A DNA stretch of 64,000 nt from Lentisphaera araneosa HTCC2155 (GCF_000170755.1 NZ_ABCK01000006.1:186001-250000), one strand, 5' to 3'; counted from the stretch's first letter, positions 35,144 through 45,299 are shown. Numbers and translations are program-made. Notes: generated from the letters alone by a model not told the origin.

Positions 35144-36949
35144 TTATTTCTCCGTTGGAACGACAATTCCTTTTATAATTAAATTCTGACAAAAAATGAA
35201 AATGAGTAGGGTGGGGACCGCAGCGACTAAGAGTGAGGCAAAAACCACTCCTTGCGATGAAAATTGTTGGAGTTGGTAGAGCCAGACCATGAGGGTCCAC
35301 ATTTCGCGGTCTTGGCAAAGAATGAAGGCAAACATGAAGTTCGAATAAGCGCCGTTGAAGGCTCCGAGTGCGATTACCGCAAGAATCGGTTTCGAGAGGT
35401 TCATGGTAATCATCCAAAATTTATTCCACTCACTCGCCCCATCGATATCGGCGGCTTCATAGAGTTCCCGAGGCAAGGAATCAAAGAAGCCCTTGAGCAG
35501 GAAGATCGAATAACCATTCGCCATGGAAGGTAATAAGAGGGCGGCAAAAGTATTGAGAAGCCCAAGATCACGTAGGAGCAGGAAGTTGGGGATCATGGTG
35601 ACCACTGCCGGGAAAGCCATGGTGGCAATGAGGAAGAGCAAGATTTTGAACTGACTCTGAAGCTTGTAGCGCGAGAGTGCGTAAGCTGCAATTGGATTCA
35701 CCAAGAGTGAAAGCACGATCGAGAGCAGACAATAAACCACCGTGTTAGAAAGGCCTTTACCATAGAGCAAGACGTATTCGAAAACCATCGTGAAGTTACG
35801 TGTGAGGAAATTTGATTTCACATCGGATTTATTTTTAATCACCATAGCATAATCAAACTCTTTTTGCGGCATGCGAACTTCTTGTATTGAGGAAAAATCA
35901 CGATCATGAGCGGCGTTGATTTTTTCTAAGGAGCCATACTTTTTGATCAAGAATTCTTGCCAGGTGAATTCTGGTGTGGTCAAGGAAATGAACTCAGCGG
36001 GAGAATTCTTCTTGTCAGAAATAAAGAGCATGTAATCAGTAACTTGCGGGCTGGAGTAGATTCTATCTGTTGGCAAAGGGACCTCATCAAATGATTCATA
36101 AGTCGTGTTGTAGAGTTTGTTGAGGAACTCGACTTTTTGATATTTTTGAACGAGGAATTTATTCCAGTGACTTAAACCATCGGAGGAAAAGTTAACGAAT
36201 TGGGGATGCAAGATCGTGCGCACCCAACGCTCCATACTCGGAGAAGTGATTTTTTTCTTGAGGACTTCGGCTTCGGCACCAGTTTGTTTGAGGAACTTGC
36301 TATAAGCACCCATGGCGGACATAAAAATGCGATCTTCACTCTTGATTTTTGACTTAAACTCATAGAAATTCTTAAATAATTCAGTTCGATTGAGTAAGAA
36401 GGTTCGATCCAAGAGACGCTCAGACTGAAACTTTAGAAAAAACCAGTTTTCTAGTGGCTCGCCAAAACGCGTGCTGAATTCAGTTAAATCATTATTACAG
36501 ACTTCTTTGATATAATTGCGGAATTCGCGTTCATTGCGCTGAATGATTTTGCCATCGCCCGTGGGACCATAGCCAATGACGAACCAAGAGAGTGGGAGGT
36601 TAGTTTGATTAAACTCGATCCAGTCAGTAACTAAAGCAGGTTTATGAGCAGTTGGCATCTCGATATTTCTGAAGTTAAAAACTTGATCACCATTGCTCTG
36701 AAGATAGAGCTGAAGGTTTTCGTTGTATTTAGATTCGATCTGCTTGCGGAAGAGCATTGATTCATCGTGCAGATAAGTGGGAACAATATTGAATTCGTTT
36801 TCATCGATACGACTTTTCATTGAGCCTGATACCATGAGTAGGAAGGGGTAGACCATGGAAAGAGCGCCAACGGCAAGTATTAAATACATGCAAGCGTAAA
36901 GAATTCGGATAGAGAAGTTTTTCTTCTCGGTAAGTAGGATAATACTCAT
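35144..36949 (-). CDS. ABC sugar permease (MalG-like) with ~340-residue periplasmic insertion
   Basis: 601 residues, about twice the usual MalG length. Membrane segment 1 lies at ~17-41 (LYACMYLILAVGALSMVYP). Residues ~45-385 are soluble and should lie outside the inner membrane. The ordinary permease core follows (GLSNTVVYCLLSIVLSLLV) with EAA motif LYEAADIDGASEWNKFW. The insertion holds two copies of a W-x-x-FL-x-KY-x-x-x-E-x-x-N repeat followed by S-[FI]-x-EV-x-[LM]-P (near ~255 and ~320). Start ATG overlaps the upstream stop as TAATG. It forms a heterodimer with the 36949-39417 protein. Confidence 0.85.
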   Translation of the reverse strand: MSIILLTEKKNFSIRILYACMYLILAVGALSMVYPFLLMVSGSMKSRIDENEFNIVPTYLHDESMLFRKQIESKYNENLQLYLQSNGDQVFNFRNIEMPTAHKPALVTDWIEFNQTNLPLSWFVIGYGPTGDGKIIQRNEREFRNYIKEVCNNDLTEFSTRFGEPLENWFFLKFQSERLLDRTFLLNRTELFKNFYEFKSKIKSEDRIFMSAMGAYSKFLKQTGAEAEVLKKKITSPSMERWVRTILHPQFVNFSSDGLSHWNKFLVQKYQKVEFLNKLYNTTYESFDEVPLPTDRIYSSPQVTDYMLFISDKKNSPAEFISLTTPEFTWQEFLIKKYGSLEKINAAHDRDFSSIQEVRMPQKEFDYAMVIKNKSDVKSNFLTRNFTMVFEYVLLYGKGLSNTVVYCLLSIVLSLLVNPIAAYALSRYKLQSQFKILLFLIATMAFPAVVTMIPNFLLLRDLGLLNTFAALLLPSMANGYSIFLLKGFFDSLPRELYEAADIDGASEWNKFWMITMNLSKPILAVIALGAFNGAYSNFMFAFILCQDREMWTLMVWLYQLQQFSSQGVVFASLLVAAVPTLLIFIFCQNLIIKGIVVPTEK

Positions 36950-39417
36950 TAGTCGTTATCTCCTGCAGTAAAGCTCATATTAGAAATGCGTTTCATTTGG
37001 AACATGGTGAGGCCGATGAGTAGGAAGCCAAGTATCCATGCCATAGCAATGGCAGTTCCGAATTTAAGGTAAACGTAAGCATTATAGAAAATTTCTAAGC
37101 CGATGACGTTTGTTGCGTCGCCAGGACCACCACCAGTCATTACCAAGACATTATCTGCCGATTGGAATGAGCCAATGAGTACAAAGATTAATTGAATCAG
37201 TACTAGTGGGCGAATAGTGGGGATAGTCACATACCAAATGCGTTTGAAAAATCCTGCACCGTCAATTGCTGTGGCTTCATAGAGGTCTTCGGGTACAGTT
37301 TTTAATGCAGCTAAGTAGATCAGTGAGCCAGGACCAATTCCTGCCCAAGCAACTGGGAGTAAGATCGAGATCATTGCCAAAGAGCTATCTTGCAACCATT
37401 TTTGTGGGCCGATGCCAATGATATCGAGTACTTGGTTGAACATACCGCTGGAGCTCGGTTCGAAGAACATTTTCCACATGAGCATTACAACGAGGCCAGA
37501 GACAACTGCCGGCAAATAGTAAACGATACGGAAGAAAATTTTACCTTGAGGGATCTCGGAGAGGATGAGTGCAAGTACAATTGGTGAGAGGAAAACGAGG
37601 ATCAGTGACCAAAAGACATACTCAAAAGTTCTCAGCATAGAGATCCAAAAAGTGGAGTCAAACAAGATGGCGGCAAAGTTATCTACGCCAACAAAATCTG
37701 AACCGCCAGCACCTGCAATGACATTGTAGTCGAGGAAGGCCATATAAGAACCATAAATCAGTGGGTAGTAATTGAAGATTGCGATGGTTCCAATGGCTGG
37801 TGTGAGCAAGAGGTAAGCGGGTAAGTTTTTGGTCCACTTGGTTTTTTTGGCATATTCATTTTTTGGTGGAGTGAAAATTTTCCAGATATAGATAAACATG
37901 GCAATGAAGCCTATAGCAATGGTAATAATGACTGCGAGAGCGACTTTTCGACGGAATTCCATAGTTTCCTCAGGAACGTAACCGAGCATTTTTTCGTTCG
38001 TTTCAACCACGGCTTTATCGTAGAGCACCTGGAGCTTTTTGAGGCGTACTTCTTTGTCTTGAATACGGGGAATCTCGGCAGTGAGTGCAGCTTCGAGGGG
38101 TTTAGAGGCACGTAAGATGAAGACCTGGCAGTTTTTGCCATAGGGTTCAGGGTAAGAGTCCTCTAGACTCTGCTTGAGTGTGGCAGCCCATTGTTTTGGT
38201 ACCGTGTGAAGGTACTCGGTGTAGCCAAATTCTTTGAGTTTTTCGGGATTGATGTAGGAGCCGTAACCATTTTCGATATAGACGCGAACAATTTCTTTTT
38301 GAGCTTCAGCAGAACCAGCGAAACGGATGAAGCGCCAGGTAGCTAAGAGTTTTTCCTTAGGCGTCGTAGCACAGATACCTAGACCACGAACGTGAAGTTC
38401 AGTCGTTTTCTCACCAGAAGGAGCAGTGGGGATGGGTACAATTCCGAGTTCTTCCGGGTTGAGTGCCGAGAGGTTGGTGTCGGCATTGATGAGTAGGTCA
38501 TTGATGTAGAGAAAAACCATGCCCACACGACCTTTATTCCATAGTGGCCAAGCTGCTTCGGTACGACCAACGCCATAGAGCTCTTCACCCTTGTCGTTTT
38601 TCCAAGCACCATCCACGAGTTGGAGGTAGAAATCGGCAGCTTCAACCGCACCTTTGTCGTTAAAAGTGGCACGCCATTCGCCAGACTCTTTATCGCGTTC
38701 AATGAATTTTGAACCATTGGCGTAAAAGAGGGGAAGAGCAATCCATGAAGCTCCACCAGAAGTATCCACGAGCATGCCGTAAGAATTGTTTTCTGGTTTG
38801 TGGAGTTTTTTGGCAGTTGTGAGCATCTCGTCCCAAGTTTTTGGGTATCCATTTTCAGGATCGAGACCATTTTCGAGGAAGAGGTTTTTTGAGTAAGCTA
38901 AAGCGCGAGCCCAATAAGAATAAGGTAGGAAATAAAAGTGCTTTTTGCCATCGGGTCCAACGCGGTAGACGGCGTCTTTTGCCTGACCCTTAACTCGTTC
39001 GTTGAATTCATCTTTGTACATGATGTCTTCATTAAAGATCCCTTGAGCTTTCGCTTCTTCTTCAGTGATCTCGATATTGATGAATTGATCGAGAGGAGTG
39101 AGGAATTCACGTTGGACAAACGAACCTGACTGACGGCCATTGACAGCAAAAACATCAGGAGCAGTTTCACCTGCAATGGACATGAGTAAGGGAGCCTCTC
39201 CAGCCGCACCCTCGAACTTGAGTCCCATGGGATTGCCCTCGGGAACAATATTGGGATACTTTTTACGAAAAGCGTGGTAGACTGCGAGGTTTGCTTTGCC
39301 TTCAATACTGAAAGCCGAGTCGGGTGCAGGAGCGAAGTCCGTGGTTTTGAAATGGATTTTCTCCTCTGCGGACAGCGCAAAAAGCAGTGCGAAAAGTATG
39401 GAGGCTAAGCGCTTCAA
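36949..39417 (-). CDS. Fusion of extracellular sugar-binding protein and ABC permease (MalF-like)
   Basis: 822 residues. The start codon is TTG at 39417, immediately after the upstream TAA, with AAGGAC as ribosome site. Residues 1-17 are a signal sequence. Residues ~20-450 are an SBP_bac_1 binding domain (MSIAGETAPDVFAVNGRQSG, YPKTWDEMLTTAKKL, ATWRFIRFAGSAEAQKEI). From ~485 there is a membrane segment, then a MalF-type permease (LPAYLLLTPAIGTIAIFNYY; EAA loop LYEATAIDGAGFFKRIW). Binding protein and channel are thus one chain. No ATPase gene is in the operon, so a shared MsmK-type ATPase is needed. The frame is continuous through the junction. Confidence 0.87.
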   Translation of the reverse strand: MKRLASILFALLFALSAEEKIHFKTTDFAPAPDSAFSIEGKANLAVYHAFRKKYPNIVPEGNPMGLKFEGAAGEAPLLMSIAGETAPDVFAVNGRQSGSFVQREFLTPLDQFINIEITEEEAKAQGIFNEDIMYKDEFNERVKGQAKDAVYRVGPDGKKHFYFLPYSYWARALAYSKNLFLENGLDPENGYPKTWDEMLTTAKKLHKPENNSYGMLVDTSGGASWIALPLFYANGSKFIERDKESGEWRATFNDKGAVEAADFYLQLVDGAWKNDKGEELYGVGRTEAAWPLWNKGRVGMVFLYINDLLINADTNLSALNPEELGIVPIPTAPSGEKTTELHVRGLGICATTPKEKLLATWRFIRFAGSAEAQKEIVRVYIENGYGSYINPEKLKEFGYTEYLHTVPKQWAATLKQSLEDSYPEPYGKNCQVFILRASKPLEAALTAEIPRIQDKEVRLKKLQVLYDKAVVETNEKMLGYVPEETMEFRRKVALAVIITIAIGFIAMFIYIWKIFTPPKNEYAKKTKWTKNLPAYLLLTPAIGTIAIFNYYPLIYGSYMAFLDYNVIAGAGGSDFVGVDNFAAILFDSTFWISMLRTFEYVFWSLILVFLSPIVLALILSEIPQGKIFFRIVYYLPAVVSGLVVMLMWKMFFEPSSSGMFNQVLDIIGIGPQKWLQDSSLAMISILLPVAWAGIGPGSLIYLAALKTVPEDLYEATAIDGAGFFKRIWYVTIPTIRPLVLIQLIFVLIGSFQSADNVLVMTGGGPGDATNVIGLEIFYNAYVYLKFGTAIAMAWILGFLLIGLTMFQMKRISNMSFTAGDND

Positions 39418-42375
39418 TTATTTGTCCTTGCGAAAGAATTGTTTGAGTTCAACTTCCTGCATTTCACTTCCATCAACGGAGTACATGATCTCTAAAGACT
39501 TATTGATTTTGTATTGGAAGTAATCGATTTGAATCGGGTGGAGACCCGCTTTGAGTGGGATACTACCTTTCGATTCCCAAGGGTCACGATCCGAGAGGAT
39601 ATTGAGCTCGACAATTTGCTGACCAGCAATTGTGAGGCGTGAGCCATCATCACTCTTGAGGTTAAAAGTATAGAGACCCGTTTTAGGGACTTTGATGTAA
39701 CCGAAGAGCTGCATGCCGAATTCATCGTGCATTTTAGCGACTTTGTGGGGCTCAATAACTTGAGTGGACCCTTGAGCGGAAGCCGTGAGTTTTTCGAACT
39801 CAGGGATGCGTCGGAAAGAGCCTTTAAAGATCTTGTAGTCGAGTCCTTGAGCCACTTTGGTACTTACCGGTTCTACAGCTTCTTGACGCTCGAATTCGAG
39901 AGTTGACGTTTCGTAAGCTTTACCCCATTTGTCCCAAGCACGCATCTTGAGCTGACAAGTTTTGTCGAGTGTGAGTGGCTTAGTATAGATAGGTGAGCTC
40001 TCGTTAGGAACTGAACCATCGAGTGTGTAGCGCAAAGTTGTTTCTTGGTTGAGGTTCTGAAGTGTGATTTCCATGGGGCGGTAGAACTTGCGATCAACAG
40101 GAGAAACCGTGACGAACGTTTTTGGTGTCTTGGCTTTCTTGCCGAGTTTTACTGAAACTTTACCCTGTGATGTTTGAAGCTTTTGGCGCGTTGTGTAAGT
40201 CTCGCGAGAATCAGTCCACGCTTTGATGTCGAGTTTAGCGAGGGGATTGTTTTTTACCTCAATATTTTTAGTGAGTCCATCTTTAGTGTGCATTTGGTCA
40301 ACTTTGACGTGAACCCAAGTGGTTTTTCCATCTTTAGTGACAGGAATATAAGTCTCGAGCCAATCCCAGTTTTCTGGGAGGTGTTCCGTCACAGTGAAAG
40401 TATTAGTCTTCAATGAGAAGTCGATACCCGCAATACGTTTGATCAGAAGGTCAACAATTGGCACATCCCAGTTGTAGTAGAGTGAACCCCAAGGGCCGAA
40501 TTTTTCTGGTTCCCAGCATTCTGGTGCCACAGGGAAACCGTGAGTTTTGTTCATGCCATTGATGTGACTGAGAGTGGCAAATACACCTTCGCGACCACGG
40601 TTGTGACGGAAGAGACCTTCTGTGGCTAACCAAGTTGAGATCGAAGATACAGTGAAAACACCATTGGGGGGATCTGTCATGGGACGAATGAGGAAAGAAA
40701 CAGGACCGAGGAAACCATCTTCAGGATTCATAACCCAACGTTCAGTCATAGCGTCAGCCCATTCCTGAGGCATTTCGCGATTCATGAGTGAGATGATATT
40801 CCAGATATCTTTCCAAGGTGCGCCTTTCGCTGCGTAAAAAGAGGGTGCGTAAGCTTCCCAATGCTGGGACCAGTTTTTGTACATTCTTGGATGCATGGCT
40901 TCCCAATGCTTGACGTCTTCGTCCATACCAAGTTCTTTGGCCATTTTGATGAGGTCAGCAAGAGCATTGAGTTCTTCGCCCATGGAAGCTTGAGGACCAG
41001 CGTGATCCCAGTAGAGTGGCTTCCAAAGTTCAGTGTAGAGTTCTTTGAGGAATTTTTTGTCGCCTGATTTACGGTACATATCCCAAGAGAATTCAACTGA
41101 ACCCACGAGGTTCATCCAAACTTCTGGCGAGTACCAAGTAGTACCAAAGTTATCGGGGAGGCCGTTAGCTTTATTTTTGAAAGGAACCATGTGCTTCCAA
41201 GAGAGAACATTGCCGTAACCCCATTTCCACTTGTCGACTGTCCAAGCGCCAACGGCAGTGTAAGCCCATGAATCCCAAAGGTGAAGACCCATGAAATTGT
41301 TGATTGCCGTTTGTGTGTGTGGGTACTCTTCAAAACCTTCGCCGATGTCAGTGTAGTACATGAAGTAAAGTGCCCAGAGGTAGTAGTAAGTCTTTACAGC
41401 AGTCTTATCTGAAGCGTCGAAATAAGGGATCTGATTATTGAGGATATCGTTAAAGTAAGTGAATTTATTGTTGAGAGCTTTTGCGGGATCCGCAAGAAGT
41501 TTTTTGCTATTGTCGAGAGCAACTGAGTATTTGTCGTCTTGAGCGTAAGTAAGAGTTTCGCTTTTGCCCGCGTTGATATTGATAGTGAAAGTATAAACTT
41601 GACGACCCTTATTATCTCTGGTGAGTTTAACGCTATCGCCAAATGAAGCTGTTGAACTAAGCGCAATGCTCATGCCATCATACATGATTTTGCCCACTTT
41701 AGTTTCTTTCCAACCAGACTTAGTAAGAGTTGTTCCACCCTCGCTTACGTGGATGGTGTTGCTGCCTTTATCGTAGCGACTTGTCGCCGTTTGTGACTGA
41801 GTAAATTTTTGACCGGCAGCATCGCCATCCCAAGTGGGGAATTCGGCATCATTAACAAAGCTATAGCCTGTAAACTCAATCTGAATGTCTTTATCCGAGC
41901 TAATGATTGTGGCGAGAACATCATTGTTATCAATGAACTTCACTTCTGTAATATTAGCACCACCCACTTGGTAGACGCATGTGACGCGATCCGGACGCCA
42001 GAGCATTTTGAGTGGTTTGGGGCGTTTGAAGCGTTTGCCATCAATAATGACTGTGCCCTCAGCGCCTTTTACATGATTCCAGAATTCCCAACCGAATTTA
42101 TCGTGTCCCTTGCCACCTTGACCTTCGACGATGCCGTAACCACGAGCGCGACCATCGCGAAACATGGGGTGAGTGAAGCCAATTGTTTCGGAGTGCACTG
42201 GCTTCCAGTACTCATCGACTTTACCGCCGATGTAATACATTTTGTTGCCAGCCATAAAGGAATAGAGTTTATCTTGAATATCACGTTCGATCAAAGCGCA
42301 AAAGTCTTTGTGGGGTTTTTCAGCAAAGAGGTTGATGCTGAGGAAAAAGGTGAGGACGGATAAAAATGTTTTCAT
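39418..42375 (-). CDS. Large secreted glycosidase-like protein with PA14 domain
   Basis: 985 residues, signal peptide 1-18 (FLSVLTFFLSINLFA). About residues 25-300 are a beta-sandwich. About 310-690 form an (alpha/alpha)6-barrel like GH63/GH37-type enzymes (LHLWDSWAYTAVGAWTVDKW, MGEELNALADLIKMAKELGM, MNPEDGFLGPVSFLIRPMTD). Then come a chitobiase C-terminal-like beta domain (~765-840, LRYTLDGSVPNESSPIYTK) and a PA14 domain (~845-985, FGYIKVPKTGLYTFNLKSDDG). CAZy family not settled. It is the first gene of the transporter-GH127 operon and should release the oligosaccharides that the operon imports. AGGAG precedes the ATG. Confidence 0.8.
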   Translation of the reverse strand: MKTFLSVLTFFLSINLFAEKPHKDFCALIERDIQDKLYSFMAGNKMYYIGGKVDEYWKPVHSETIGFTHPMFRDGRARGYGIVEGQGGKGHDKFGWEFWNHVKGAEGTVIIDGKRFKRPKPLKMLWRPDRVTCVYQVGGANITEVKFIDNNDVLATIISSDKDIQIEFTGYSFVNDAEFPTWDGDAAGQKFTQSQTATSRYDKGSNTIHVSEGGTTLTKSGWKETKVGKIMYDGMSIALSSTASFGDSVKLTRDNKGRQVYTFTININAGKSETLTYAQDDKYSVALDNSKKLLADPAKALNNKFTYFNDILNNQIPYFDASDKTAVKTYYYLWALYFMYYTDIGEGFEEYPHTQTAINNFMGLHLWDSWAYTAVGAWTVDKWKWGYGNVLSWKHMVPFKNKANGLPDNFGTTWYSPEVWMNLVGSVEFSWDMYRKSGDKKFLKELYTELWKPLYWDHAGPQASMGEELNALADLIKMAKELGMDEDVKHWEAMHPRMYKNWSQHWEAYAPSFYAAKGAPWKDIWNIISLMNREMPQEWADAMTERWVMNPEDGFLGPVSFLIRPMTDPPNGVFTVSSISTWLATEGLFRHNRGREGVFATLSHINGMNKTHGFPVAPECWEPEKFGPWGSLYYNWDVPIVDLLIKRIAGIDFSLKTNTFTVTEHLPENWDWLETYIPVTKDGKTTWVHVKVDQMHTKDGLTKNIEVKNNPLAKLDIKAWTDSRETYTTRQKLQTSQGKVSVKLGKKAKTPKTFVTVSPVDRKFYRPMEITLQNLNQETTLRYTLDGSVPNESSPIYTKPLTLDKTCQLKMRAWDKWGKAYETSTLEFERQEAVEPVSTKVAQGLDYKIFKGSFRRIPEFEKLTASAQGSTQVIEPHKVAKMHDEFGMQLFGYIKVPKTGLYTFNLKSDDGSRLTIAGQQIVELNILSDRDPWESKGSIPLKAGLHPIQIDYFQYKINKSLEIMYSVDGSEMQEVELKQFFRKDK

Positions 42376-42602
42376 TGAGTTGAGCTCCTGATGGTTTAGA
42401 CTAATCAGTATATTAGAGATTGGTTCGATTAACTTGTTTCATTCTAATGTCCGAGGAAATGCATTACAATTTCTGATTACGCCATTAATTTATCTGATTG
42501 CGCCATGTCTTATGGCTTCAATTTAGTATTTTGAGTTGAAAAAGTGAAATTTCTGTCTTAGTTTTTAATTATAAAAATAATAAATCATGCCAGGAGGTAA
42601 TT

Positions 42603-43457
42603 GTGGCCATCTTAAAAGACTACGCTTGTATTTCAGTTGATTCCCGCGATCAACATTTGCCCATGGTTCCCAAATTTGCCGAGCCTTTTCGTCAGAAAAA
42701 GATTCGCGGTGTTGGTATCCACGAAGTTAAAGTTCCCTATGAGATTCAACGAGTTTCAGCTCCTTGGCACATAGCACTGATCACAATTTCTGGCTCGGCG
42801 CGTTACAGTTGCAAAGGCAGAAGTGGCTTGATTAAAGAGAATACCATTTGGATTGGTCCAGCAGATACTTCCTATCAATACAAAGCCACGGGTGACTGGA
42901 AGTTTATATCGGCAGCGCTGATTAAGTCTAACAACCGCGAGCACATCGAAGGCTCAATTACATGTAAAATGATGCAAAATGATGTCAGTCACCTCGTCAA
43001 TGCAGTGGAAGCCTATTTATCCGAGTCGACCCATTGCCAAGATGGCATGTCCCAGGAAGCACGAGCCCTGGCCTCATATATAAGTCTCTGTATAGATCGC
43101 GAGATTGCCTCTGATTTAGAAAATGATTATTCCCGCAATGCCCTCACCCTAGCAAAAGTCTGGGAAGAAGTGAATGCTTCTCCAGAAGCGAGCTGGAGTG
43201 TTTCGGAATTGGCCTATAAAGCGAAAGTGTCCGTGCGTCAATTTCAGCGCGTTATGAAAAAGAATTACGAAACCACTGCAGAAGGCATGCTCACTAAGAT
43301 TCGCATGCAGCGTTCGCAAGAACTCTTGCTCTCCACTGACCTCACCCTCGATGCCATCGCCGATCGCGTGGGCTATAGCTCGGTCTACTCCTTCTCCAAA
43401 GCCTTCAAAAATTACTGCAGCATCCCACCCGGGACTTTCCGCACACAGAATAGTTAA
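42603..43457 (+). CDS. AraC-family transcriptional regulator
   Basis: 284 residues starting at GTG 42603, with the strong ribosome site AGGAGG 9 nt upstream. The N-terminal cupin-like ligand domain (~1-150) reads HIALITISGSARYSCKGRSG. The C-terminal double helix-turn-helix (~185-280) has WSVSELAYKAKVSVRQFQRVM and LTLDAIADRVGYSSVYSFSKAFK. It is transcribed away from the 985-residue glycosidase gene; the 227-nt shared intergenic region probably holds both promoters and the binding site. It likely activates the glycan operon and perhaps the sulfatase that follows. Confidence 0.9.
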   Translation: MAILKDYACISVDSRDQHLPMVPKFAEPFRQKKIRGVGIHEVKVPYEIQRVSAPWHIALITISGSARYSCKGRSGLIKENTIWIGPADTSYQYKATGDWKFISAALIKSNNREHIEGSITCKMMQNDVSHLVNAVEAYLSESTHCQDGMSQEARALASYISLCIDREIASDLENDYSRNALTLAKVWEEVNASPEASWSVSELAYKAKVSVRQFQRVMKKNYETTAEGMLTKIRMQRSQELLLSTDLTLDAIADRVGYSSVYSFSKAFKNYCSIPPGTFRTQNS

Positions 43458-43489
43458 AAAAAAGAAGCGAACTGACCACTTCTTTTTTT
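43457..43489 (+). terminator. Terminator of the AraC gene
   Basis: AAAAAAAGAAG (43457-43467) pairs perfectly with CTTCTTTTTTT (43479-43489); the right arm doubles as the T-run. It begins on the stop codon. Confidence 0.7.
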
Positions 43490-43622
43490 CGAACTGAATA
43501 CTTGGATAAATCTGTTGATACAGCACTCCTGTCGTAATGCGATAAATTTTTGTCTTGCTGAGATATTTAGATTTTGCGTTGAGCCCCTTAATTAAGTTAA
43601 ACTTATAAGGAGTTCCCAATTT

Positions 43623-45194
43623 ATGAAACAAATTCTCATTAGTCTTTTTTTATTTAGCTTTTGCCTGCAGGCCAAGAGTCCCAATTTTATTATGATTTAT
43701 TTTGATGATCTCGGCTGGGCCGATACTGCCGTCGAGATGATTCCTGGGGATGCGGGCAGTCGCAGTGATTTCTATCAAACTCCCAACATCGTTAAACTCG
43801 CCGAGGGTGGCATGGTGTTTTCGAGTGCCTATGCACCTTCACCCGTGTGTACGCCTTCTCGCAATAGTGTGCAGCATGGGATGACCCCAGCTCGCATGCT
43901 CAATGCAGTGCTTCACTCAGAAGCCGCATCGAAAGAATATCGTGGAGTGATCACTATTCCGCAGGCCTTAAAAAAGGCTAACCCCAATTACATAAGTGCC
44001 CATTTCGGCAAGTGGCACATTCCTTCATTGACCCCTACAAAGGCGGGTTATGAAGTCACTGATGGACCGACGGGCAATGGTGAAGGCGATTATTTGGATG
44101 ATATGAGAACGCATCTTCCTGAAGATGACCCCAAGCGCATGGTGTCCTTAACTGATAAAACGATTAAGTTCATTGAAGATCAAAATAAAGCGGATAAGCC
44201 TTTCTTCGTACAGCTCTCACATTACGCAGTTCATATTTGGCATGATTCATTTGCTGAGACGCGTGAAAAATATAAAAAATTAGCTAAATCAAATCGAGCG
44301 GAAGCACACGATTATTTCCCCGATTCAGAAATCACCGAGAGTATGTATAAGCACAATTGGATTATTAACTATGCTTCTATGGTAGATGATATGGACGCAC
44401 AATTAGGTCGTATTCTCGAGCGTTTGGATGAATTGAAAATCGCGGATAATACCTATGTGATCATCACTGGTGATAATGGTGGCGGAATGAGAAATAACGG
44501 GCGCTTATCGGGCTCAAAAGGAGACTTGACTGAGGGCGGGATTCGCGTTCCCTTTATTGTTAGAGGGCCAAAAGTAAAAGCGAATGCCTACACTTCAGTA
44601 CCCACTGCGGGTTGGGATATCCTCGCGACTTTTTATGATCTTGCAGGAGGTACAGAAGCTTTGCCGCCAGAAGTTGAAGGTGGAAGTTTAAAGAATGTAT
44701 TAGCGAAAGGAGATAAGGCCTCAGTAGAGCGTAATCTACGCGACTTCGTCTTTTATTTCCCTTGGTATAATGGTGAGCCCGAGAGTGCGTTGATCTCAGG
44801 GAAGTACAAAATTCTCAAGAATCTCGATACTAAAGTCGTGCAGCTCTTTGACCTCAGTAAAGATGTTTCAGAAGGCAATGATATTGCCAATCAAATGCCT
44901 GAGAAAACAGTTGAAATGGAAAAGACACTGGATAATTACATCAAAAAAGTAAAGGCAGAAGATCTCATGGATTTGCGCATTGGTTACCTTGATCGCATGA
45001 CCAAGTTATGGATCCCCAATACGGATAGAGAAATTATTGAGAACAAGAAGCTCATGGAGCAGGGCGATGCGCGTGGTAAAAAGGAATACGAACGCCTAAC
45101 GGGTTACCGTAAATGGATGGAAGGCGAAATTAAATTCACTGTCGAACGTGCGAAAATGCACGGTAAAGATCTAAGTCATTATTTAAAACTCTAG
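43623..45194 (+). CDS. Secreted S1-family sulfatase
   Basis: 523 residues, signal peptide 1-17 (ILISLFLFSFCLQA). Metal-site residues are in IYFDDLGWADT and the formylglycine motif is VCTPSRNSVQHG, with Cys76 to be converted to formylglycine by an anaerobic or FGE-type maturase that is not in this window. Further landmarks are HFGKWHIP, VQLSHYAVHIWH and VIITGDNGGGMRN. It removes sulfate esters from a sulfated glycan in the periplasm or outside. AAGGAG precedes the ATG. Presence beside an AraC gene and a glycan operon points to marine sulfated polysaccharide use. Confidence 0.92.
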   Translation: MKQILISLFLFSFCLQAKSPNFIMIYFDDLGWADTAVEMIPGDAGSRSDFYQTPNIVKLAEGGMVFSSAYAPSPVCTPSRNSVQHGMTPARMLNAVLHSEAASKEYRGVITIPQALKKANPNYISAHFGKWHIPSLTPTKAGYEVTDGPTGNGEGDYLDDMRTHLPEDDPKRMVSLTDKTIKFIEDQNKADKPFFVQLSHYAVHIWHDSFAETREKYKKLAKSNRAEAHDYFPDSEITESMYKHNWIINYASMVDDMDAQLGRILERLDELKIADNTYVIITGDNGGGMRNNGRLSGSKGDLTEGGIRVPFIVRGPKVKANAYTSVPTAGWDILATFYDLAGGTEALPPEVEGGSLKNVLAKGDKASVERNLRDFVFYFPWYNGEPESALISGKYKILKNLDTKVVQLFDLSKDVSEGNDIANQMPEKTVEMEKTLDNYIKKVKAEDLMDLRIGYLDRMTKLWIPNTDREIIENKKLMEQGDARGKKEYERLTGYRKWMEGEIKFTVERAKMHGKDLSHYLKL

Positions 45195-45270
45195 TGACAC
45201 GGCCATTTCAGCAATCTGTAGAGATCTTGCGAGTGATCTGCAAGTTCGCAGGCCGATATACTAACTTTAC

Positions 45271-45299
45271 TTCTCGCTAAGGCGCTAAGACTTAGAGAC
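45271..45299. repeat. Short copy of the CGC-TAAG intergenic repeat
   Basis: TTCTCGCTAAGGCGCTAAG and the following CTTAGAGAC belong to the same degenerate family as the units in 20452-21185 and 53171-53367. Confidence 0.55.

Noticed and set aside
36949-39417. Sequencing-error explanation for the binding-protein/permease fusion
   Set aside because: The frame continues through the linker into a plausible membrane helix without a stop or ribosome site for a separate permease; a separate start is not indicated.
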